This document shows positions 1 to 8,160 of a DNA stretch of 19,764 bases, piece by piece. The notes under the pieces were generated by a model. That model did not search any database and had not been told where the DNA came from. It worked only from the letters and a program-made list of their open reading frames with translations. The stretch is taken from the NCBI GenBank assembly GCA_019414645.1, contig DXLP01000037.1, positions 1 to 19,764 on the forward strand. The letters run 5' to 3'. This stretch comes from Collinsella sp. (GTDB lineage: Bacteria > Actinomycetota > Coriobacteriia > Coriobacteriales > Coriobacteriaceae). The position numbers and the translations under genes were made by a program. The number at the start of each line of letters is the position of its first letter. Position 1 is the first letter of the stretch.

Positions 1-32
1 CCAAAAACGGGAGATTATCCACTCTCATTCTG

Positions 33-69
33 CGGGCACTCATTTAAGTCTGTCCCCAATGAGTGCCCG
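33..69. repeat. REP-like perfect hairpin downstream of hspR
   Basis: Bases 33-44 (cgggcactcatt) pair perfectly with 58-69 (aatgagtgcccg) around a 13-base loop that contains gtctgtcccc. No T-run follows on either strand, so a simple intrinsic terminator is unlikely. From memory, palindromes with a GTCTGTCCCCAAT core resemble REP elements and ends associated with IS200/Y1-type (RAYT) transposases in many bacteria. That link is recall, not a search. It lies just past the stop codon of hspR, at the end of the heat-shock operon. Confidence 0.55.
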
Positions 70-84
70 GCAGCGTCGGCGGAG

Positions 85-501
85 CTATAGGTCGCTACCC
101 GTACCTAGCAGCTTGCGCATGACTTGCTCGGGGTTAACCGAGCCATCGCGCGGGGCCAGGGCGGTGATCTTCTTCTGCATCTTGTACTCGTGCAGCTCAT
201 CCTCGAGCTGGCGCACGCGAGCGCGGAGCTTCTCGTTCTCGCGCTCGCGCTCCTCGGCACGCTCCTTCATATCGAGAATGCGCACCACGCCGGCAAGGTT
301 GATACCCTCGTCAGTCAGCTGGTTGATGAGCTCCAGACGCTCGATATCGGCACGCGAATACAGGCGCGTGTTACCGCCCGAGCGCTGGGGGTTCACCAGG
401 CCCTTAGACTCGTAGACGCGCAGAGTCTGCGGATGCATGCCGGTCAACTCGGCCGCCACGCTGATCATGTACAGCGGTTTGTTCCTATTGTCCTCGGCCA
501 T
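85..501 (-). CDS. hspR: HspR, MerR-family heat-shock repressor
   Basis: 138-residue transcriptional repressor of heat-shock genes. In actinobacteria HspR binds HAIR inverted repeats and uses DnaK as co-repressor, so free DnaK reports on folding stress. The MerR-type winged helix lies near residues 10-75 (YMISVAAELTGMHPQTLRVY, then a YESKGL turn and an NTRLYS wing). A charged coiled coil (about 78-110, rich in E, R and K) should dimerise it. The basic C-terminal segment (KKITALAPRDG, VMRKLLG) is typical of HspR rather than of metal- or drug-sensing MerR proteins. It is the last gene of dnaK-grpE-dnaJ-hspR, 72 bases after dnaJ, which implies autoregulation. The ATG start has AAAGGGG about 9 bases upstream. 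Length is normal for the family. Confidence 0.93.
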   Translation of the reverse strand: MAEDNRNKPLYMISVAAELTGMHPQTLRVYESKGLVNPQRSGGNTRLYSRADIERLELINQLTDEGINLAGVVRILDMKERAEERERENEKLRARVRQLEDELHEYKMQKKITALAPRDGSVNPEQVMRKLLGTGSDL

Positions 502-573
502 GCTACCTGACCCCTTTCCGTCTCGTTATCGTCCATCATAAGCCCGCGGGCGCGGGCGCGCGCCGCGACCTTC

Positions 574-1539
574 CTAGTACGTCGCCTTGTAACGGTTGAC
601 CTTCTCGCGATAGTCGCGCGTGTCGGCCTCGCGCAGCTTGGTCATGGCATCGCGCTCGTCATCGGATAGGTTCGTGGGGACCTGCACCTTGATCTCGACG
701 AGCAGCGCGCCCGTACGGCCACGGTGCTTAACGTCGGGCGCTCCCATCTCCTTAAAGCGGAACTTCTTGCCCGTCTGAGTACCCGCGGGCACTTTCAAAC
801 GGACCGTCGCACCGCCGGGTGTGGGCACGTCCACCGTGCAGCCGAGCGCCGCCTCGTAGACCGAGACCGGTACCTCCATGGTCACGTCGGCGCCTTTGCG
901 CTTGAACAGCGGGTGCTCCTCCACATGCGTGGTCACGACCAGGTCGCCGCGCTCGCCACCCGCAACGCCATACTCGCCGCGACGCTTGTAGCGTAGCTTG
1001 CCGCCATCGACCGCGCCCGCGGGCACCGAGACCGTGATGGTCTGCTGCTCGCCTGTCGAGGGAATGCGATAGGTGACCTTGTGCGTCACGCCGCGAAACG
1101 CGTCCTCGGCCGTCACATCGACGGTCAGCGATAGGTCGCCGCCCTTGCGAGCGCGGCTGCGACCCGCGCCGGCACCGGCAGCGCCCGCAGCCCCGGCAAA
1201 GCCTGAGCCCCAATCGCTACCCCAGGCGCCATTGCCGCTGAAGATGCTGTCGAAGATATCGCCCCAGCCGCTGGCGCCCGCGCCGGCACCGTAGCCGCCG
1301 CCATACGCGCCGCCCGCGCCCGGCATGCCGCCGAACATGAGCATCTGGTCGTACTCTTTGCGCTTCTTCTCGTCCGAAAGCGTCTCGTAGGCCTCGCTAA
1401 TCTCCTTGAACTTGGCCTCGTCGCCTCCGGCATCGGGGTGATATTTTTGCGCGAGCTTGCGAAACGCGCTCTTGATCTCTTTGTCGGAGGCGCTCTTGGA
1501 TACGCCCAGGATGTCATAGAAGGTTTTGCCTGCAGCCAT
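574..1539 (-). CDS. dnaJ: DnaJ-type co-chaperone without zinc finger
   Basis: 321-residue J-domain co-chaperone that delivers unfolded clients to DnaK and stimulates its ATPase. The J domain spans residues 5-70, with the HPD motif at 34-36. A Gly/Ala-rich linker (about 70-130) follows, then two beta-rich client-binding domains and the C-terminal dimerisation part (about 133-305; [18 protein letters not shown] and [17 protein letters not shown] are typical). The four CxxCxGxG zinc repeats are absent, so this is the CbpA/DnaJ2 class (type II) rather than canonical DnaJ. The start ATG follows GAGGAG at good spacing. It lies third in the operon, 107 bases after grpE, and that gap holds two strong hairpins. 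A zinc-finger DnaJ could be encoded elsewhere in the genome. Confidence 0.93.
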   Translation of the reverse strand: MAAGKTFYDILGVSKSASDKEIKSAFRKLAQKYHPDAGGDEAKFKEISEAYETLSDEKKRKEYDQMLMFGGMPGAGGAYGGGYGAGAGASGWGDIFDSIFSGNGAWGSDWGSGFAGAAGAAGAGAGRSRARKGGDLSLTVDVTAEDAFRGVTHKVTYRIPSTGEQQTITVSVPAGAVDGGKLRYKRRGEYGVAGGERGDLVVTTHVEEHPLFKRKGADVTMEVPVSVYEAALGCTVDVPTPGGATVRLKVPAGTQTGKKFRFKEMGAPDVKHRGRTGALLVEIKVQVPTNLSDDERDAMTKLREADTRDYREKVNRYKATY

Positions 1540-1561
1540 CGTAGCTCCTCTCCTGTTTCAT

Positions 1562-1582
1562 CCGCCGCCCAGCGGGCGGCGG
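1562..1582 (-). other. GC-rich hairpin in grpE-dnaJ gap
   Basis: ccgccgccc (1562-1570) pairs perfectly with gggcggcgg (1574-1582) around a 3-base loop. No T-run follows. It lies just upstream of the dnaJ ribosome binding site, so in the mRNA it would form the 5' side of a processed dnaJ message or slow the polymerase. Function is inferred. Confidence 0.5.
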
Positions 1583-1611
1583 CTCATGCTTTCATATGGC
1601 ACTAGGCCAGA

Positions 1612-1641
1612 AAGGGCCCCGGGTGTTGCCCCGGGGCCCTT
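1612..1641 (-). terminator. Terminator-like hairpin after grpE
   Basis: A perfect 12-bp stem: aagggccccggg (1612-1623) and cccggggccctt (1630-1641), with a 6-base loop. In transcript sense it begins about 6 bases after the grpE stop and ends in CCCTTTCTGG, a weak U-tract. It most likely acts as a partial terminator or a processing/stability element that lowers dnaJ-hspR expression relative to dnaK-grpE. A fully efficient terminator is unlikely, because no convincing promoter for dnaJ was seen. Confidence 0.55.
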
Positions 1642-1646
1642 CTCAA

Positions 1647-2489
1647 TTACTCCTCGGTGCTCTCGGCCGTATCGGCCGTAGCATCCTCGGGCGCCGCTTC
1701 GGGCTCCGGTGCGGGGCGCTTCTCGCCACCGTAGGTCACCGTCACCATCGCGGAACGCAGGATGCGATCCGCCATGCGGTAGCCCTTCTGGTACACGTCG
1801 TTGACAGTCTCGTCGTACTGCGATGCGTCCTCGACACGCCCCACGGCCTGGTGCTCGAGCGGATCGAACGCCTCGCCCTTGGGGTCGATGGGCTCAACGC
1901 CCTCGTGCGCAAACACATCGAGCAGCTTGGCATGCACCGCATCGACGCCATCGGCGAACTGCTTAAAGTCGTCGGAAAGCTCCTGGCTACGGGCATGGTC
2001 GATCGCGCGCTCGATATCGTCAATCACCGGCAACAGCGCGGTAACAAGCTTCTCGGTCGCGCGCTCGCGCTCGGCGATACGCTCATTGGCGGTGCGGCGA
2101 CGGAAGTTCTCCCAGTCGGCCTGCAGACGGGCGGTACGCTCGGTGGCGTCCTTTGCCTTGTCCTCGGCGGCCTTCTGAGCCTCTGCCGCAGCATCGAGCT
2201 CATTGCGCACGTCGGCAAGCTCTTTCTGAGCCTGCTCGAACTTGAGCTTAAAGTCGTTGTCGGCGGCTTCCTCACCGGCGCGGATAGCAGCTTCCACCAT
2301 CTCGTCCTCGGTCATCGTCGCCTCCTTGTTGGAATCCTCTACCTGGTTCTCGGCAGCCTCGGCGGCCGGGGCCTCGTTGGTCTCGGTATCGTCGACGGCC
2401 TCTACGGGAATCTTCACGTCCTTCTCCTCAGAGTCAACGGGGGCGGCGCCAGCGGCGGCAGCCTCCGTGCGAGCTTTACGGGCGGACAT
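1647..2489 (-). CDS. grpE: GrpE, nucleotide exchange factor for DnaK
   Basis: GrpE releases ADP from DnaK to reset the chaperone cycle. The long dimerising helix is around residues 80-150 (KLKFEQAQKELADVRNELDA, then ADWENFRRRT). The C-terminal beta domain carries FDPLEHQAV and VYQKGYRMADRILRSAMVTV, both GrpE signatures. At 280 residues it is long for the family (about 200 is usual) because of an acidic Ala/Glu-rich N-terminus. The start at 2489 is 2 bases after the dnaK stop and has only a weak, distant Shine-Dalgarno, so translational coupling is likely. An in-frame ATG at Met59 (2313-2315) has a textbook AAGGAGG five bases upstream and would give a 222-residue form. Both forms may be made. 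Confidence 0.92.
   Translation of the reverse strand: MSARKARTEAAAAGAAPVDSEEKDVKIPVEAVDDTETNEAPAAEAAENQVEDSNKEATMTEDEMVEAAIRAGEEAADNDFKLKFEQAQKELADVRNELDAAAEAQKAAEDKAKDATERTARLQADWENFRRRTANERIAERERATEKLVTALLPVIDDIERAIDHARSQELSDDFKQFADGVDAVHAKLLDVFAHEGVEPIDPKGEAFDPLEHQAVGRVEDASQYDETVNDVYQKGYRMADRILRSAMVTVTYGGEKRPAPEPEAAPEDATADTAESTEE
2313..2327 (-). promoter_or_regulatory. Strong internal ribosome binding site in grpE
   Basis: On the minus strand AAGGAGG, a CGACG spacer and ATG (ATG at 2315-2313) lie in frame inside grpE at Met59. It is the best Shine-Dalgarno match in the operon and would start a 222-residue GrpE without the acidic extension. The annotated upstream start has no comparable site. 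Confidence 0.6.
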
Positions 2490-2491
2490 GA

Positions 2492-4384
<1,893 letters not shown>

Positions 4385-4560
4385 TAGAAATTCCCTCTCT
4401 CTTGTGCGTTCGCGCCGCCTCGACGGTCTGTCACGCGGCGCTTCGGCTTTCTTTCAGGATGTAGTGTATCCCCTTATGGGCCGGAATATACAAAATCTAA
4501 GTCAATTCATATAAGATTTCTTATTGCTGAGAGTTTAGGTTCTCAAATGCGCAGGTAGAT
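4385..4560 (-). promoter_or_regulatory. dnaK upstream region with degenerate HAIR-like inverted repeat
   Basis: The dnaK operon must be driven from here. An AT-rich island at 4485-4530 includes, on the minus strand, TTGACT (4505-4500) and TATATT (4490-4485), but these do not form one well-spaced promoter, so I cannot fix the -35/-10 pair. TGAGA (4528-4532) and TCTCA (4541-4545) form an inverted repeat with an 8-base spacer. The known HspR operator HAIR is CTTGAGT-N7-ACTCAAG. The right half (tCTCAAa) matches 5 of 7, the left half 4 of 7, and the spacer is one base too long. It is a weak candidate HspR site about 140 bases before the start codon. Confidence 0.35.
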
Positions 4561-4646
4561 GCGCTGATTGAATTCTCGACAAATCTATCGAGATCTATGT
4601 AGAGATAGCTGAGGTTTGGGTCCGGGGGTGCCTGGGGCTGCCTTGC

Positions 4647-4816
4647 GGAAAGCTCGTCCCGGTTTGAGCGTGGATTCCGGGTCGCAGTTTCCGTCTGAAA
4701 GCTCAACCGGAAACCATATCCCGTTTTGAGAGCTGATACCGGCTCGCATTTTCCGCTAGCGGGCCTAACCGGAAACTGCAACCCGTTTTTCGACAAAATA
4801 ATGGGATGCGGTTTCC
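4647..4816. repeat. Array A: three 46-base inverted repeats, 62-base period
   Basis: Three units at 4647-4692, 4709-4754 and 4771-4816. Each is exactly 46 bases, with 16-base spacers of mostly unrelated sequence that share a ctcaacc/cctaacc end. Each unit starts with GGAAA and ends with TTTCC. The half-site is about GGAAANNGCRWCCCG followed by TTTT, and its reverse complement closes the unit. Positions 6-7 vary freely, so the two arms of one unit do not always pair well (unit 2 is poor). The last unit is followed by caagcac (4818-4824). The same design recurs at 19511-19680. It lies between the divergent dnaK and ferredoxin genes and is not coding: the 62-base period is not a multiple of three. 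Confidence 0.85.
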
Positions 4817-4951
4817 GCAAGCACGCTCAATCGCCCAATATTTCAAGTCACCTATAGCTAACATTTGCGCAGCTCATCGGCCTCACCTGCATGTTTTTTA
4901 GTAAGCCGTGGCATACTCGGCGAACGGTATGAAGATGCCGGCCAGAGGGTA

Positions 4952-4979
4952 TTGCAAACGGTCGCTCCCGTGGTATGTT
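4952..4979 (+). promoter_or_regulatory. Probable ferredoxin promoter
   Basis: TTGCAA (4952-4957) and TATGTT (4974-4979) are separated by 16 bases; each matches the sigma-70 consensus at 4 of 6 positions. Transcription would start about 55 bases before the ferredoxin ATG. In the stretch between repeat array A (ending 4816) and this site I see nothing else I can name. Confidence 0.4.
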
Positions 4980-5040
4980 TTTGCCCGAATCAAACCGGCG
5001 CGCATCGCCTGTAGCGTCGGTCAACAGAGAGGAAACTACC

Positions 5041-5226
5041 ATGGCTCATCCCGTAATTGATGCCGACGAGTGCATCGCTTGTGGCGTTTGCGTCGACTCC
5101 TGCCCCGCTGGCGTTCTGGAGCTCCAGGACGTCGCTACCGTCGCTGACGAGGACTCCTGCGTCGCCTGTGGCGCTTGCCAGGACGCTTGCCCCGCTGGCG
5201 CGATCACCGAGATCGTCGAGGAGTAA
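5041..5226 (+). CDS. 2[4Fe-4S] ferredoxin, clostridial type
   Basis: 61-residue soluble electron carrier with two [4Fe-4S] clusters, which in anaerobes serves enzymes such as pyruvate:ferredoxin oxidoreductase and hydrogenases. Two CxxCxxCxxxCP motifs are visible: Cys11, 14, 17, 21 and Cys40, 43, 46, 50. Each is followed by AG, giving the pseudo-twofold repeat of the family. The protein is acidic, as expected. The start at 5041 was chosen because GAGAGGAAA lies about 7 bases upstream and the protein then has the normal length; an upstream in-frame start (4975) would add 22 unrelated residues. It is a single-gene unit: a promoter candidate lies upstream and a strong terminator 42 bases downstream. 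The specific partner enzyme cannot be told from here. Confidence 0.95.
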   Translation: MAHPVIDADECIACGVCVDSCPAGVLELQDVATVADEDSCVACGACQDACPAGAITEIVEE

Positions 5227-5267
5227 CAACTCCCCCACTTGCACACTCAAAAGTACACCGTGCACAA

Positions 5268-5305
5268 AAAAGGAGGCCTCCGCATCGCCGCGGAGGCCTC
5301 CTTTT
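5268..5305. terminator. Bidirectional intrinsic terminator
   Basis: aaaaggaggcctccgc (5268-5283) pairs perfectly over 16 bp with gcggaggcctcctttt (5290-5305) around atcgcc. On the plus strand it ends in TTTT and serves the ferredoxin. On the minus strand it ends in TTTTTT (from aaaaaa at 5266-5271) and serves the nadABC-niaR operon, whose last stop is at 5319. The two units converge here. Confidence 0.92.
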
Positions 5306-5318
5306 GCATTCGTCGTTA

Positions 5319-5864
5319 CTAGGACAGGTCATCTTCGTAGGGCATCAGATCTGCCAGATAGCCCTTTTCCTTGAGCATGGCCTCGATCTCGTCAAGGGTT
5401 TGCTCGTCTTCCGCCGCGATGCGGTGGAAGTGATAGCCACTTGTCACCGTCAGCAGCGGAAAGCTCTTGCCGCTCTCGATATCGTGCAGGTAGCGCTCAA
5501 CATCGCGACGATTGCGGATGTCCAGGTCGGCCGTGATCTTGCCGTACACGCGGTGGTTTACGATCACGTTGAGCACGGCGCCGCCCGCGTCGACGATGCT
5601 CGTGAGCTCATCGCCCGCCTGCTCCACGCCGTGGCGAACCTTGACCAAGCGCGTGGGAACAGCCGGGCTGCTGGGGGCCTCCTGCAGCACGTAGCCGCGA
5701 TTGGTCGCCACGATATCGTGCCCGTCGGCGCGCAGCAGAGCGATGTCTTGCACGACAATCTGGCGGCTCACACCCACCTCGCGGGCAAGTGCGCTGCCCG
5801 AAACGGGCTCCTTGGCTTCCTCGAGCACGCCCATGATGGCACGGCGACGCTCGCGGGCATCCAT
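5319..5864 (-). CDS. niaR: NiaR, nicotinate-responsive repressor (3H domain)
   Basis: 181-residue repressor of NAD biosynthesis genes; family members bind nicotinic acid as co-repressor. An N-terminal HTH_11-type winged helix covers residues 5-60 (GSALAREVGVSRQIVVQDIALLRADGH, recognition helix about 32-46). The C-terminal 3H domain covers about 72-175 and is named for conserved histidines, here His78 (RHG), His104 (VNHRVYG), and His145 and His147 (SGYHFHRI). The metal and effector site is expected there. The ATG shares one base with the nadC stop (TAATG), so the protein is co-translated with the enzymes it should control. The predicted target is the palindrome over the nadA promoter at 9228-9271. 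Length is normal. Confidence 0.9.
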   Translation of the reverse strand: MDARERRRAIMGVLEEAKEPVSGSALAREVGVSRQIVVQDIALLRADGHDIVATNRGYVLQEAPSSPAVPTRLVKVRHGVEQAGDELTSIVDAGGAVLNVIVNHRVYGKITADLDIRNRRDVERYLHDIESGKSFPLLTVTSGYHFHRIAAEDEQTLDEIEAMLKEKGYLADLMPYEDDLS

Positions 5865-6724
5865 TATTTACCGTCCAGCAGACGCAGGTGCTTGAGCGAG
5901 AGGTCGAGAATCGGCGCAGAGTGGGTCAATGCCCCCGAGCTAATAAAGTCAACGCCCAGGTCAGCGAGCGCGCGGATATTGCTGGCGTCCACGTTGCCCG
6001 AGCACTCGGTCTTGGCGCGACCGGCGATAAGCTCAATCGCGGCAGCCATATCGTCGTGGGTCATGTTGTCGAACATGATGATATCGGCGCCGGCCTCCAC
6101 GGCCTCGCGTACCATGTCCAGGTTCTCGCACTCGATCTCGACCGTCGCGGTAAACGATGCATGGGCGCGCGCCATCTCGATCGCACGCGTCACGCCCCCG
6201 GCGGCATCGATGTGGTTGTCCTTGAGCATGACGGCCGTCGACAAGTTGTAACGGTGGTTGCTGCCGCCGCCGATCTCGACCGCGGCCTTCTCGAAGACGC
6301 GCATGCCCGGCGTGGTCTTGCGCGTGTCGACAAGCACGGTCTTGGTGCCCTCGAGCGCCGCGGCCATCTGGTGCGTATAGGTAGCGATACCGCTCATGCG
6401 CTGCAGGTAGTTGAGCGCCACGCGCTCGCCCGAAAGCAGCACGCGCGCATCGCCACGCACCTGTCCCACGTGGTCGCCGGCGTGAACCTCGTCACCGTCG
6501 GCAACATCAAACAGCACCGAGCTCTGCGAATCCAGCAGCTCAAAGGTGCGAGCGAACACATCCAGGCCCGCGATGATGCCATCGGCCTTGGCGATAAGCT
6601 CCACCGTGGCGGGGCGCGCCGTGGGGCACACGCTCGCCGTGCTCACGTCCTCAAAGGTAATGTCCTCGCGCAGAGCCTGCAGAATCAGATCATCGACGAC
6701 GAGCTTCATGGTAATGGGATTCAT
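5864..6724 (-). CDS. nadC: NadC, quinolinate phosphoribosyltransferase
   Basis: 286-residue cytoplasmic enzyme that converts quinolinate and PRPP to nicotinate mononucleotide, CO2 and pyrophosphate. Signature stretches are VDTRKTTPGMR (132-142), EKAAVEIGGGSNHRYNL (145-161) and MLKDNH (166-171), which supply the quinolinate and phosphate-binding Arg, Lys and His residues. IMFDNM and ISSGALTHSA complete the alpha/beta barrel. Length is normal. GGAGGAG overlaps the end of nadB and precedes the ATG; the gap between nadB stop and nadC start is 3 bases. A second ATG at residue 6 is possible but less well spaced. It is third in nadA-nadB-nadC-niaR. Confidence 0.97.
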   Translation of the reverse strand: MNPITMKLVVDDLILQALREDITFEDVSTASVCPTARPATVELIAKADGIIAGLDVFARTFELLDSQSSVLFDVADGDEVHAGDHVGQVRGDARVLLSGERVALNYLQRMSGIATYTHQMAAALEGTKTVLVDTRKTTPGMRVFEKAAVEIGGGSNHRYNLSTAVMLKDNHIDAAGGVTRAIEMARAHASFTATVEIECENLDMVREAVEAGADIIMFDNMTHDDMAAAIELIAGRAKTECSGNVDASNIRALADLGVDFISSGALTHSAPILDLSLKHLRLLDGK

Positions 6725-6727
6725 GGT

Positions 6728-8104
6728 CTACTCCTCCACGGCCTGCGTGCCGGCGGCACGGGCCAAATCATCGATTGCCAGGGTATCGGCGCTCAGGGCG
6801 CGATGACGGCCATCGAGCGCGGGATCGCCCGCCTGCTCCACGGCCAGCGACTCGCCGGTGCGCATACGCCAAGCGGCGCGGCGACCCCAGACTAGGGACT
6901 CGAGCAGGCTGTTCGATGCGAGGCGATTCTTGCCGTGAACGCCGTTGCAAGCCGTCTCGCCCGCGGCGTACAGCTCGGGCATCGAGGTGCGGCCGTCCTT
7001 GTCGACCCACACGCCGCCCATAAAGTAGTGCTGCGTGGGCGTAACGGGGATGGGCTCGTCCAAGATGTCGCGTCCGTCCTCCAGGCAGCGTGCGCGAATG
7101 TTGGCGAAGTGCCCGGTCACCACGTCGCGCTCGACGGGGGCAAAGCTCAGCCACTCGTGCTCGGTACCGTCCTGCTTCATCTGCTCGCGAATAGCGGCGG
7201 CGACCACATCGCGCGGCTGAAGCTCGTCGGTAAAGCGCTCGCCGGCGGCGTTGAGCAAAATCGCGCCCTCGCCGCGGCAGCTCTCGCTGATCAGGAAGGT
7301 GCGGCCCGGTTGCGGCGAAAACAGACCCGTGGGGTGAATCTGCACGTAGTCCAGGTGCTCCATCTTAATGCCATGCTCCTGAGCAATGTAGCAGGCATCG
7401 CCCGTGAGCTGCGGGTAGTTGGTCGAATGGTCGTATACGCCGCCGATACCGCCCGTCGCCCACAGCGTGTGGCTGGCATGGATCTTAAACGGCTTGCCGG
7501 CATGCTCACCCTCGGCGGTATTTGTCAGCTCGTCGGCGGGACGAACCGAGTTGTCCTCGTCCACGGGAACGGCGACGACGCCGGTGCACACCGTGGCCCC
7601 ATCGCGCTCGCCCGTCAGGATGTCGGTCATGGCCACGTGCTCAAGAATCTGCACGTTATCCAGCTTGCGAACGGCCTGGAGCAGCTTGGTCGTTATCTCC
7701 TTACCCGTAATATCGGCATGGAAGGCAATGCGCGGGCGGCTGTGCGCGCCCTCGCGGGTAAAGTCGAGGCTGCCGTCGGCCTTGCGCTCGAAATCCACGC
7801 CCATCGCTAGCAGGTCGTTGATGACCGAACGGCTCGAGCGGATCATAATGTCGACGCTCTCGCGGCGGTTCTCGTAGTGGCCGGCGTGCATGGTGTCCTC
7901 AAAGAAGGCATCGTAGTCCGAGCCTTCGGGCAGCACGCAGATGCCGCCCTGCGCGAGCATCGAATCGCACTCGTCGACAGTGCCCTTGGAGAGCATGATC
8001 ACGCGCGTGCTCGTCGGCAGATTGAGGGCCGCGTATAGGCCCGCCACGCCGCAGCCGGCAATGACGACGTCGCACTCCATGTCGGGGTATTGCTTGGTTT
8101 CCAC
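6728..8104 (-). CDS. nadB: NadB, L-aspartate oxidase (short form)
   Basis: FAD enzyme that oxidises L-aspartate to iminoaspartate, which NadA uses. The Rossmann FAD motif GCGVAG lies near residues 15-20. HSRPRIAFHADITGKEITTKL, YVQIHPTGL, SESCRGEGAILLNAAGERF and a C-terminal AAGETACNGVHGKNRLASNSLLE match the fumarate reductase/aspartate oxidase family. I chose GTG at 8104 because AGGGAGAGG sits 6 bases upstream; the open frame extends further but runs into nadA. The result is 458 residues, versus about 540 in E. coli: the C-terminal helical domain is largely missing, as in several anaerobic Gram-positive NadB proteins. An anaerobic host would use fumarate or another acceptor rather than oxygen (inference). 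Confidence 0.93.
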   Translation of the reverse strand: METKQYPDMECDVVIAGCGVAGLYAALNLPTSTRVIMLSKGTVDECDSMLAQGGICVLPEGSDYDAFFEDTMHAGHYENRRESVDIMIRSSRSVINDLLAMGVDFERKADGSLDFTREGAHSRPRIAFHADITGKEITTKLLQAVRKLDNVQILEHVAMTDILTGERDGATVCTGVVAVPVDEDNSVRPADELTNTAEGEHAGKPFKIHASHTLWATGGIGGVYDHSTNYPQLTGDACYIAQEHGIKMEHLDYVQIHPTGLFSPQPGRTFLISESCRGEGAILLNAAGERFTDELQPRDVVAAAIREQMKQDGTEHEWLSFAPVERDVVTGHFANIRARCLEDGRDILDEPIPVTPTQHYFMGGVWVDKDGRTSMPELYAAGETACNGVHGKNRLASNSLLESLVWGRRAAWRMRTGESLAVEQAGDPALDGRHRALSADTLAIDDLARAAGTQAVEE

Positions 8105-8122
8105 AGGAATCCTCTCCCTTGT

Positions 8123-8157
8123 AATGTGGCGTAAGGGGCTGTCCTTCATGCCACATT
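8123..8157 (-). other. Inverted repeat between nadA and nadB
   Basis: aatgtggc (8123-8130) and gccacatt (8150-8157) are perfect inverted copies around 19 bases. They fill the 56-base gap between the nadA stop and nadB start. No T-run follows, so a stability hairpin or a simple intercistronic stem is more likely than a terminator. Confidence 0.4.
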
Positions 8158-8160
8158 GGC

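Noticed and set aside
4647..4816. Possible CRISPR array
   Set aside because: Repeats are imperfect palindromes longer than the 16-base spacers, only three units, no cas genes, and the same array recurs elsewhere.
4521..4820. 99-codon minus-strand open frame across repeat array A
   Set aside because: It is made mostly of the 62-base repeats, whose period shifts frame each unit; low-complexity translation and no good ribosome site.
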